From Brienomyrus brachyistius (taxonomy: Eukaryota > Chordata > Actinopteri > Osteoglossiformes > Mormyridae), in assembly GCF_023856365.1 (NCBI RefSeq), contig NC_064536.1, forward strand, positions 40,865,276 through 40,929,275: 64,000 nucleotides of DNA, in the 5' to 3' direction. A program made the translations under genes and the position numbers. Below are positions 32,801 to 42,537 of the stretch, in pieces. Below the pieces are notes generated by a model that saw only the letters and a list, made by a program, of their open reading frames with translations, was not told the origin of the DNA and did not search any database. Every line of letters begins with the position of its first letter. Position 1 is the stretch's first letter.

Positions 32801-33167
32801 TTTGTTTGTCACATAGTGTAAAAATTGCCTAAGGAATCAAAAATGTGGTTCCATGGGGTTCCAGACAGTGACCTTTTTTGGAGACAGTGAGACTAAATTT
32901 TATACCTAGGTGCACCAGTTATGACATTGGTCAGGTAGGCTGTGGTCTGTTAGTTGGTGACAAGTGGCTGGTGATCCATGCAACCCAAGCAGAAGTGAGC
33001 AGAACTTGTATCAGCCAAATAGACAGGAGAAAGCGGATTTTTCATTGGACTTCAGGACTCCTGAGTAACAGATAAAGACAGAGAAACAGTAAAGTTATGG
33101 AGAATCAGGAAGTAAGTGCCAGTCTGCGCAGATCTGAGGTCAGTGAGACACACATAAGGCTCCTCTG

Positions 33168-33199
33168 ATGCTCCTCTTCATCCGCTGATGGGCCTCCAG
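33168..33199 (+). pseudogene. Broken leader exon, plus strand, copy 2
   Basis: This is identical in structure to 13142-13173, with the same early TGA and GTGAGA donor. Confidence 0.65.
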
Positions 33200-33211
33200 G
33201 TGAGAATCACA

Positions 33212-33331
33212 AATCAAACATAATAACAACTGACACAAAGGCCTGAGGTCAGACCCTCGGTATGCAGCACACAGTGTGTCTGCAGTCTCACCCTCACATC
33301 GTGTATGATGACATTTCTGCTTTTTAGATTA
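33212..33331 (+). repeat. Intron-1-like block after the broken leader, copy 2
   Basis: This is the counterpart of 13186-13305. Confidence 0.5.
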
Positions 33332-34417
33332 AGTGCCTGTCTGAGAATAACTTCTGCATCATGCAATTTTTTTAGCTGTTTCGTGCTCATGGGCAAAAGA
33401 AAAATGAGGATTAAGTTAAATATATCAGAAATAAATTTCTAATGTGGTTCAAGGCCACAGTAAAGTGGACCATCACATCAAGTAAGTACAAAACAGCCTT
33501 TACTAATACGCTAAGGGTTAAAACAACATATAAGATGTGCATAATCTGACAGTATATCAGCGTGAGAGCAAGGCTGGCCCTGGAAGTGGTGTGCATGCAA
33601 TGGCAGAGCAAAGTTAGAGACACCCGCTAAAAACTTTCATTTCATCTCACTTGCTCCTTTCTTCTTTTTCCTTCTTTTTTTCCCTCCTAATCTGTCCATT
33701 CTCTTCGGCCAGCTCACCCACTGCAATACTTTACGGGTTAAAAATGAAATAAAAAAATTTTTTTAATTAAAAAAATGAAATCGATCAACATGAGAGGCCT
33801 ATACAGAGTTTATAGAACCCCTCATGGTAATGCAAACATGTTTGTCACAGCAGTGCATTCAGACCATGATTCTGCTAAAGCTGCCGGACAGGACAAAGGG
33901 AAAAAAAAGAAGAAGGTGGGGGTCAGTGCAGCAGTGGGTAGTTCAGGTCCAGAATGTAAAAATCCAGACCAAGATTTAGTTTCAACCAAACAGCTGAGTA
34001 CTCTGTATCAGTGTCATTCTTAAAGTCGTGTTTCAACTTCTGGCAAAGTTCTCCCAGGAGCCTATCTCTGTTGTATGTACAGTCGGCATGTAATTCATTC
34101 CTGCCCAGATCCCTGACAAACAGTTGGAGGCAGAATTACTTGTTATCAGAGTATGTGAATTTTTACACACACCAGCAGCTGTGACAGAATAAGATATTTC
34201 CTTTATACTGCTGCCACATAGTGGACACAAAGAAGACTGCAGTCAATTCTAAAATCAGTCGGTCAACATGCTACCACCACAGACTATAATCGGGAAGTGA
34301 TCAAACTTCATGGAACAATATGAATATAAACAAACAGATGTAGTAAGTATATTGTGCAAAATGTATCTTCATCTTAACTACGCTGAATGGTGGAGTCCCA
34401 GAGTAAGTGATCCTCAC

Positions 34418-34457
34418 CTGGAGGCCCATCAGTGAAGAAGAGGATGAAGAGGAGCAT
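34418..34457 (-). CDS. Leader exon of CD300/pIgR-like receptor, copy 2
   Basis: This is identical to 14393-14432: MLLFILFFTDGPP plus one base, donor GTGAGG at 34412-34417. In this copy the following minus-strand receptor exons are 20973-19761, 19407-19127 and 17922-17721. The possible gene would span 34.4k to 17.7k with a first intron of about 13.4 kb full of mobile elements. The Ig exons of that gene are broken. Confidence 0.55.
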
Positions 34458-34904
34458 CAGAGGAGCCTTATGTGTGTATCGCTGACCTCAGATCTGTGGA
34501 GACTGACACTCACTTCCTGACTCTCCTTAACCTCACTGCCTCCCTTTTTGTGGGTTTTAAATGTTTAAAAATCATCCATCTATCTTTGATTTTCATAAAC
34601 TGTTTGTGCACTGATGCATTTCCTGTCTATTTCATGTCTGTAAAAAGGAAAACAGTTTTATGCTGCTGTTGTCCTGCTCTTACCAGGAATAAATATTTTG
34701 ATTTCATCTAGAATCTTATCATTTTAGAAACATGATTTCATAGCAAAATTATTGATAGCTGGTCTTCACAGTGAATCATTCATGCTCACAGAGTTTAAAC
34801 TACAAACAAATTAATCAAATAAGTCTAGTTCTTTTCTAAACTGTTACTTCCTCATATTGCAAATGAGCGAAGAGCAGTGAAATCAGACTTATTCTGAAAA
34901 GCAG

Positions 34905-35027
34905 AAAAGTCGTCATACAGGATGTGAGTGTGAGACTCTGCAGAAACACTGTGTGCTACATACAGAGGGTCTGACCTCAGGCCTTTGTTTCAGTCTTTAT
35001 TATGTTTTATACAGTTTTAAAATGTCA
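34905..35027 (-). repeat. Orphan intron-1-like block, copy 2
   Basis: This is the counterpart of 14880-15000. Confidence 0.5.
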
Positions 35028-35100
35028 CTGCAGTAGGTCCTTTTCATATGTGTGGATCAGCACAAATCAAGAGGTCCGTTAGGAAGGTGTCTGTATGACA

Positions 35101-35140
35101 GGGGTGGGGGTATCCTGGGGGGGGGGGGGATGGGTGGGGG
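35101..35140 (+). other. G-quadruplex-type motif, copy 2
   Basis: The same G-run order as 15077-15113, with the central run expanded to 13 G. Confidence 0.6.
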
Positions 35141-36132
35141 CAAAGTCAGGTAATTCACTTCATCTGGGTCTTATCAGCAGTCCTGTGTTTCTCTCAGCAC
35201 CACAATGATGTTTCACACATAATGGGGTCCGTGGGCCTCCTCAGTTATATTCAGGCTTTCAAAGTTCTTCAATCATAAAAAGTCACATGGATCTGACACT
35301 CTGACACTGTTATATTAATTTGTTTAAATTCATTGAAAATACTATATATTACAGCTAGTATTTGGATCCATCTGCTCTTTATCCGTTCCTCACTGGCATA
35401 CCTAGGTTTCTGTGCAGTGCTTTCCGGAAGCATCAGAACCATTCATAAGGGAATCTATGTGTGGCTGCCCTCTAGTGGATACACAAAATTCGGCTACTTA
35501 AGTAGCTTGACTATATTTCCCTCCTAGTTTAGTTTAGTTCCTAATTTAATTTAACAGATGAAACTGAAGGCAGAGCTGGAAATTAGTTCAGTCATGACTT
35601 CAGAAGTTACGCTGACAAGGGATTCTGTACAATCAGAGATGAAGCTGCTGGATGGGATGGTCATCGCCTGCTTTTTCCGACTGATGTAGGTCTGGATGTA
35701 AAGTTACAAACTGCTTAATGTGTATCAATCTGTTTTATAATGTTCACACAAAAAAGTGCTTTTAATGTGTCTGCACCTTGTATCTCCCACAATGTGCTTC
35801 TGCATTTGATATCTTCTTGACTTGGGGATAAAGAGATTTAACTGGATGGATTTTACTTTTGTGAAGCACTACAGTCCAAAGCTGAACTGATTGTTCAAAG
35901 CTTTTTGGTTTTTAAGCAAAACTACTTCATTTAATTTATCTGAAACCCACTTTGCACCTTTCTAGACTCAACAAAGCATCATTGCCAACAAAATAAGTGA
36001 GTTACAGTTAAATCAGGTAAAGAAGTTTCATTTGGAATTTACTGATCCAGGTTTTCAGCACCACGGACAGCAACTAGACTTACTGTCATTTAATAGGAGT
36101 GAAAGCAGAAACCAATAGATCACACAGGGATA

Positions 36133-36415
36133 TTTTCATTTGATGGTCTCTTTCTTTTTACTTTTGATATGCCGTCTTCCTCCTTAGCTGATATGTGAGG
36201 CTGCTGTCAGCTGAGACAAGCTGGTGTGATTTTACGCAGAGTGATAAATGGGCCGTCCTGTTTTCGTGTGTTACATTTTCATTTGATGTTGGCCAATATG
36301 TATGTGGTACTGTTTCCTCCTTAACTGATATGCACAGGCTGTTGTTAGCAGAGACAAGCTGGTGTATTTGTACCGCAGATTGAAAAGTGGGCGTTCCCCA
36401 TTACATCACTCTTTA
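36133..36415 (+). repeat. Imperfect tandem duplication, copy 2
   Basis: This is the counterpart of 16105-16385 with both halves present. Confidence 0.55.
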
Positions 36416-36473
36416 AAAGAGTCCCTGATTGGTGGGCTCTGACGAGGAGGGGTGAACTAAAATCTCCAAACCA

Positions 36474-36596
36474 TTTATCCATCCATCCATCCATTTTCCA
36501 AACCGCTTATCCTACTGGGTCGCGGGGGGTCCGGAGCCTATCCCGGAAGCAATGGGCACGGGAACAACCCTGGATGGGGGGCCAGCCCATCGCAGC
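36474..36596. repeat. Common teleost repeat (RTE-like 3' end type), copy 2
   Basis: This is the counterpart of 16446-16562 with one additional CCAT. Confidence 0.6.
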
Positions 36597-36804
36597 CAAA
36601 CCATTTAAGTTTGTGAAATTCGTTTTTAATAATTACCAATTTCAGAAAAATATGAAATGTTTTGTAAAGTATCAATTTATTAATCATGTATTTAAACAAA
36701 TAATGACCAGTATAAAAGACACATACAAAACTGTACAAAAATCTTGGGCTGTCAAAGAAAATGATGTTCAAATGATCTTCATCTTGGTCTAGAATTATAA
36801 TATT

Positions 36805-36892
36805 TACATTTACATTTACAGGATTTGGCAGACGCCCTTAGCCAGAAATAATATTTCTGGCTAATAATATTATATAATATTATATAATATTT
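36805..36892. mobile_element. 88-bp insertion with repeat end and hairpin
   Basis: This sequence is absent from copy 1 (junction near 16773). It starts TTACATTTACATTTACAGGA then TTTGGCAGACGCCCTTA, the start of a widespread fish repeat. It continues with CCAGAAAT, AAT, ATTTCTGG, which is a perfect 8-bp hairpin with a 3-base loop, and ends in AT-rich ATATTATATA repeats. It looks like a small truncated or rearranged repeat insertion. Confidence 0.55.
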
Positions 36893-37562
36893 TGTCCGTC
36901 AAAGTGTGGCAGCCCAGTCATTTCAAAATCTCTTCTAAAGTTAGTAAAACATTTGCACCAACCATCCAATAGACCTATATATTTTTATAACACAACTCCT
37001 ATGGCTAATCAATGCATCATTAACATTTGTTTAATTAAATTAATTATTTAAGTGAGCTGGTGGCGGAATTTAACAAATACATGGAATGGCTGGGGTGCCC
37101 CTGAGGAGAGGTTTAGGATCCAAAGCGTGGTTCATCTAGCGATCCAACAAGGCATCAGTAACTTTATGGAGAAAAGAAGAAATTCTTGTTAGTTTTTATT
37201 GTGTCACTTTTGATTTGCATATATTTTTATGATAATTGTGTTTTTGTTCTGAGCAAATATACACAACCCAATTAAATAGCATTAAACGTTTTCTTTGATG
37301 GCCCAAGACTTTTGCATAGTACCATATTTTTTCAGAATCAAGAGACAATTTAATAAAAACCAGTCTTACCTTCACAAGATAACGATTATTAAACATTAAC
37401 CAGCAGGTGGCAGCAAAGCACTTGTGAATAAGTGGCCAATACGTGGTTGTACAGGTTGCCAGCAGATAATCATCCCCTCTGTGTTTAACTGACTCTCATG
37501 CTATGACTGTACAGACTGAGCAGGGCCGAGTGAGAGAGGCCTCACTGCAGTTAGCATAACCG

Positions 37563-37568
37563 TTTATT
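37563..37568 (-). terminator. Poly(A) signal AATAAA, copy 2
   Basis: It directly follows the stop at 37569-37571, as in copy 1. Confidence 0.6.
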
Positions 37569-37770
37569 TTACAGCTCGTCTGACTCATTCTGCTCCACGA
37601 AGGTCATCTCCTCTGCCAGCTTCCTCTGATCCAGGGAGACCCTCTGCTTCTCTCTGATTGGTTCCCGCTCTCTACAGGAGGTCCAGTGCAGCTGAATGGT
37701 GATGATGGTCCAAATCAGGTAAAACACACCAGTCCCAGCTTTCAGTACAGCATCCAGAACCTGCTCCCAC
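37569..37770 (-). CDS. Transmembrane and tail exon of Ig receptor, copy 2
   Basis: This has the same exon structure as 17721-17922 (acceptor AG at 37771-37772). The frame is intact. Residue changes against copy 1 include LIC to LIW in the membrane span and RKREP to REREP after it. The lysine in LKAGTG and the tyrosine-free tail are kept. The Ig exons that should precede it, beyond 39040, are absent from this window: sequence there is replaced by an LTR and then the satellite array. This is therefore an orphaned 3' exon. Confidence 0.6.
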
Positions 37771-37895
37771 CTGTGAGACATATAATACACCAGTGTGTCT
37801 GTCAGTCACACATATCACATTTAAACCTGAAGAACAAAACAGTGAATCTATTCTGACTGAAGTAAAACCACCTTGATAATCGACAGCAGCACCGA

Positions 37896-37975
37896 TCAGC
37901 TCAGTCCTACATACAGAGCCAGCTGGACCAAAGAGCTGAATAAGAGGGTGGATGTGAACAGTAAAGTCTTACATG
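37896..37975 (-). CDS. Candidate second transmembrane exon, only in copy 2
   Basis: On the minus strand an AG at 37976-37977 is followed by an open frame reading CKTLLFTSTLLFSSLVQLAL and YVGLS, then a TGA at 37896-37898. It is a membrane span with a lysine at its start, similar in design to the exon at 37569-37770, with almost no tail. It lies 126 bp upstream of that exon, so it could be an alternative end of the same receptor. Copy 1 lacks the whole 558-bp segment. The pyrimidine tract before the AG is weak, so this may be chance. Confidence 0.3.
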
Positions 37976-38590
37976 CTTTATAGAAACACGGTACAGCCAC
38001 ATATGTACTATTACACAGGACACATGTGAGGAACAGGAGACATTAACAAAGAGCATGAAAATAGCTAGAGATTATCACACAACATGTTACACTATTTTGT
38101 AAAAACAGGTCTGCAGTCATTTCCCAGCAGCACAGGGCACAAGGCAAGGGCTCACCCTGGATGGGATGGGATCTCAAGTTTATTATTAAGAAAATAAAAT
38201 AATAAAAAAAAATTTCCCTTAAAATTAAAATGACAGTTTCCCATTACTGTGTGATCAGGTAAATGCTGCTAGCTGGACCCCCACACTACTGTAAATGCTG
38301 CTGAATGCTTACCTCAGTTTTTCATTATCCCCTCCTTCTTCATCATGTGCAGAGAAAAGGAGAGCAGTGGAAACAGGAGAAATGATAGTTAATAAAAAGC
38401 AGTGTTCTGTTAGTCAACAAAGACTAAGAAAAGGTCACTCTTGAAACTGAAATATAAATTATGAAAGATATTCTACAGAGAAAATTATTAGATGGAGAAC
38501 AATGAATTAGTGTTCACATCCCAGGGCACTGATAGTGAACAGGTGAGATAAATGATTTTATTAACATATTTTAATGTATCTATTGTATCA

Positions 38591-38916
38591 GGGTGGCATG
38601 GTGGTGCAGTGGTTTGCACTGTCGCCTCACTCCTCTGGCACGTGTACTCAAGTCTTCGCTGGAGTTCCTTGTGTATGGAGTTTGCATGCTCCCCCTGTGT
38701 CATTGTGGGGTTCCCTCCAGGGATTCTGATTTCCCCCCACAGTCTAAAAACATGCTGAGGCTAATTGGAGTTGTCAAATTGCCGGTAGGTGTGCTTGTGC
38801 GAGGGAATGGAGTGTGAGCGTGTCCTGCAATGGGTTGGCACCCTGTCATGGGACGTTCCCTGCCTTGCGCCCATAGGGACCCTGAGTTAGACAAGCAGTT
38901 TCAGACAATGGATGGA
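38591..38916 (+). repeat. Ubiquitous teleost tRNA-like dispersed repeat, copy 2
   Basis: This is the counterpart of 18191-18516 with a few base changes. Confidence 0.75.
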
Positions 38917-39040
38917 TGCAGCACTGGAACAGATATTATTGAGTACAACTGTAACACTGGTCTACGCTGCAATGAAAAACCACCTACAGACATGTTAGTC
39001 AGTCTGCACACCATTAGTAACAATTCATCTTCACAAAGAT

Positions 39041-39929
39041 TGTGATAGAAAATTCTTGATTATGCTAATCTGTAATCAATAATGGAATATAGATGATTAT
39101 GCAAATGCATTACCTAATCAGTAATTAACAATTGAGATTAAAATGTGTTGTTGATTTACCTATTGTCACGGGAGATCGCGGGCAGAGCGGCGATCGTGCG
39201 GGCAGGCGGGCAAGGACAGGCAGACAAGCAGAACTCGGGGCAAAGTACGGGGTTTATTCGGGCTTCGGGGAGCCGGGAACATTGGACGCAGACTGACATC
39301 AATGACGGACAAAGGACTCGGGTAAGACACGGACTGAAATACACAGGACTGATTGAAAATAAGCAGACACAGCTGGGTACAATCCGGGAAACACACGTGG
39401 GTAAGCAGGGGGCGTGGCACACAGGAGGAGCCGACGAGCAGGGCATGACACCTATAATGATTGAAACAATATAACCTCACTTGAATCAGTCTGATGTATT
39501 AAGCACAATGTACTAATGCAAGCTTGCTTACTGTAAGTAAAGGGATTTCTATTTTCTATGAAGGAACTAACGTTTGCCATAATGTAGCTTGCTCAGCAAG
39601 GGCCTGGGTCAGCATGACCTGGAAGTGAGATAAAAGTAATTGGGTAATTGGATAAATTTAACTCGACTCAGTATGAAACTGCAGAGGAATTTCTGTGCTG
39701 ATAAGCAAGCCTCAATAAGCAGAAGTGCCTTGTGTCTACAGACACCTTCTCCTTTTCTTTGAACTATCTGATGACGGCATTTTTGGCTATAAGAGATGTA
39801 TGCACTTGTTGTTCGGGGAGCAGAACACGAGACGCATGATTGCTGAGTGTCTGTTCCCTTTGAGCTCATCGAATAATAAAGTTCTGTCAAACACTTAAAC
39901 ATCGGACTTCGAGAAAATTCTTCCACACA
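39041..39929 (+). mobile_element. LTR (retroelement) at the duplication breakpoint
   Basis: It begins TGTGATAGAAAATTC and ends AAAATTCTTCCACACA, giving TGTG...CACA ends. It has a TATA-type word (GGCTATAAGAG) near 39784 and an AATAAA at 39875-39880 about 90 bp later, the normal promoter and poly(A) spacing of an LTR. No primer binding site or internal region follows, so it looks solo. Flanking bases (AAGAT left, TGATT right) give no convincing target duplication. Its first base is also the first base after homology to copy 1 ends. Without the nested insert it would be about 600 bp. Confidence 0.55.
39164..39450 (-). mobile_element. Nested solo LTR, 287 bp, same family as 16911-17177
   Basis: It begins TGTCACGGGAGATCGCGGGC and ends GCAGGGCATGACA. 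It is flanked by CCTAT on both sides (39159-39163 and 39451-39455), a perfect 5-bp target duplication. It shares long stretches with 16911-17177, such as AATGACGGACAAAGGACTCG and GGGGGCGTGGCACACAGGAG, but is clearly an independent insertion. It sits inside the older LTR at 39041-39929. Confidence 0.75.
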
Positions 39930-40106
39930 TGATTGACCTGAGACCAGAATGACCTAGGTGGGGTGCACATTGTAGAAGTTGTAGAAATACTGCATTACAA
40001 AATGCTTTACAAAAAAGCATTCGTAATAAATAAACAATATTGCAAAAACTCAGAATGTGCTTATTAATAAAAATACACCGTGCAGTTGAAATTACATAAT
40101 GCAAGC
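39930..40106. other. Spacer between LTR and satellite array
   Basis: This is AT-rich sequence with a short hairpin (AATGCTTT / AAAGCATT around 39999-40022). No gene is seen. The first satellite unit starts at the TTAATC at 40107. Confidence 0.5.
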
Positions 40107-41130
40107 TTAATCAAAAAGGAAATACCTAATATGAAGAATGGTAATATAAAATAAATTAAAATAATTAAAATAAGCGTGTTTTCCTAGTGTTTCATTTGTA
40201 TTTCTAGTTCCTATGTTTCCTCACTTGTATTCTGTTTTGTTTTTTTGCTTTGCCTTGGTTCTGATACCGAGGCATCGCAGAAAAAGAGAGGAACACAAAG
40301 AGTCACTGGCCAGAGAGAACACGCTCTATATTAGCCGCCAAGAAAAAAAAACTACATCAGACACGCAAAGCACATCCGACCAATTACATACAGGAAACAC
40401 AACATTGTCAGACGCCGAACTGTAAGACGCGTACATGATGGGCGATTTACATAAGCTAATTACACACGAGGATCGGACAGGGTACACACAAGACACGGGT
40501 AAACACACGCGCAACAATAAGGAAATGTAACCAGTAACATTAACAATTACGACACAACAAAGGCTAATCCCTTCAAAGACTAACAAGCTGTAAAAGACGG
40601 ACAACTCGAGTCCCTACATCGTGACTACAACAATTTGGGCTCCTACCCATGAAATCATTAAACAAGGACCGATTCGCAGACACGTTGTTTTGAATTAAGC
40701 GTCAAAAGAGCAAAGGAATAAACTTTCACAGCTAACACATTGAACTAATTAGAATATAATACACTGATAACAGAACAATTACTATTAGTAGGAATAGGGA
40801 TGTTGCTGTCAATCTAAAGAAATACGGGACTTGGGAAATACAAGACAGCGGAACACAGAGTGTGACCGGGGGATTCTGATTGAATGCTTAGTTACAAACG
40901 ATACCGATCTCTCTTTAGTTAGTAATTAGTAAGGCGACTAGCTGCTGCTACTAAAATGACTTTTACCGGTTAGTACAGCTTTTTTGTGAATCTCTAAGCG
41001 ACCCATGTTTATATTTAGTTAATAATTGCGTGGTCAAAGCAGTGGTAAAACAAACTTACGTGTGGACTGCATGTCTGTTTTTATGTGAAAGGGCGGTGAA
41101 ATGTGTTTTTTTTGCAAGTTTATCCTGTAC

Positions 41131-41193
41131 TTACGTAATCCCGTTTCTCATTGGCTATCGGGGTTTTATCGTGTTATGACGGGTTCTAGAACC
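41131..41193 (+). promoter_or_regulatory. Motif cluster repeated in the satellite units (shown for unit 1)
   Basis: Within 63 bp there is TTACGTAA (41131-41138), a palindromic PAR-bZIP/NFIL3-type site; ATTGG (41150-41154), an inverted CCAAT box; and GGTTCTAGAACC (41182-41193), a perfect 12-bp palindrome containing the heat-shock-element core TTC-NN-GAA. The cluster recurs at the same place in every complete unit, but in units 6, 13, 14 and 18 the palindrome is GGATCTAGAACC and so imperfect. The factors named are only consensus matches; function is not shown. Confidence 0.4.
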
Positions 41194-42537
41194 TCTGCAT
41201 CACACGGTCCTTTGGCCACAGAGGGACAGGACGTGCAGTAGGTGGGTGGAAGTAGTTATAGTTAGGTGCCATTCCAGGACTTGCTGTCCCTGTATTTCAG
41301 TGGATTCCTCCCATATTTTTATTAATCAAAAAGGAAATACCTAATATGAAGAATGGTAATATAAAATAAATTAAAATAATTTAAATGAGCGTGTTTTCCT
41401 AGTGTTTCATTTGTATTTCTAGTTCCTATGTATCCTCACTTGTATTCTGTTTTGTTTTTTTGCTTTGCCTTGGTTCTGATACCGAGGCATCGCAGAAAAA
41501 GAGAGGAACACAAAGAGTCACTGGCCAGAGAGAACACGCTCTATATTAGCCGCCAAGAAAAAAAAACTACATCAGACACGCAAAGCACATCCGACCAATT
41601 ACATACAGGAAACACCACATTGTCAGACGCCGAACTGTAAGACGCGCACATGATGGGCGATTTACATAAGCTAATTACACACGAGGATCGGACAGGGTAC
41701 ACACAAGACACGGGTAAACACACGCGCAACAATAAGGAAATGTAACCAGTAACATTAACAATTACGACACAACAAAGGCTAATCCCTTCAAAGACTAACA
41801 AGCTGTAAAAGACGGACAACTCGAGTCCCTACATCGTGACTACAACAATTTGGGCTCCTACCCATGAAATCATTAAACAAGGACCGATTCGCAGGCACGT
41901 TGTTTTGAATTAAGCGTCAAAAGAGCAAAGGAATAAACTTTCACAGCTAACACATTGAACTAATTAGAATATAATACACTGATAACAGAACAATTACTAT
42001 TAGTAGGAATAGGGATGCTGCTGTCAATCTAAAGAAATACGGGACTTGGGAAATACAAGACAGCGGAACACAGAGTGTGACCGGGGGATTCTGATTGAAT
42101 GCTTAGTTACAAACGATACCGATCTCTCTTTAGTTAGTAATTAGTAAGGCGACTAGCTGCTGCTACTAAAATGACTTTTACCGGTTAGTACAGCTTTTTT
42201 GTGAATCTCTAAGCGACCCATGTTTATATTTAGTTAATAATTGCGTGGTCAAAGCAGTGGTAAAACAAACTTACGTGTGGACTGCATGTCTGTTTTTATG
42301 TGAAAGGGCGGTGAAATGTGTTTTTTTTTGCAAGTTTATCCTGTACTTACGTAATCCCGTTTCTCATTGGCTATCGGGGTTTTATCGTGTTATGACGGGT
42401 TCTAGAACCTCTGCATCACACGGTCCTTTGGCCACAGAGGGACAGGACGTGCAGTAGGTGGGTGGAAGTAGTTATAGTTAGGTGCCATTCCAGGACTTGC
42501 TGTCCCTGTATTTCAGTGGATTCCTCCCATATTTTTA

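Larger units (their letters stand above)
19309..39040 (+). repeat. Tandem segmental duplication, copy 2
   Basis: This is a direct repeat of 1-18640. Homology ends at 39040, which matches 18640, and the next base starts an LTR. Copy 2 therefore lacks the counterpart of 18641-19308. Events found only here are a 763-bp insertion flanked by a 136-bp duplication (19838-20872), an 88-bp insertion (36805-36892) and about 558 bp at 37864-38421. It lacks the LTR found at 16911-17177, and its empty site at 37024-37028 is intact. Confidence 0.93.

Noticed and set aside
40213..40604. Open frames of 70 codons (plus) and 92 codons (minus) repeated in the satellite units
   Set aside because: They overlap each other, vary with A and T run lengths, are broken or re-ended in several units (for example units 7, 14, 15, 17-20), and match no family. 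They persist because the DNA units are nearly identical.
41141..41165. CENP-B box in the satellite
   Set aside because: The minus strand has AAACGGGA, matching only half of the box; the required TTCG half is CCAA. No full box was found in the unit.
41181..41194. tRNA B box or tRNA gene in the satellite (GGTTCTAGAACC)
   Set aside because: The word is a palindrome; there is no A box at the right distance and no cloverleaf.
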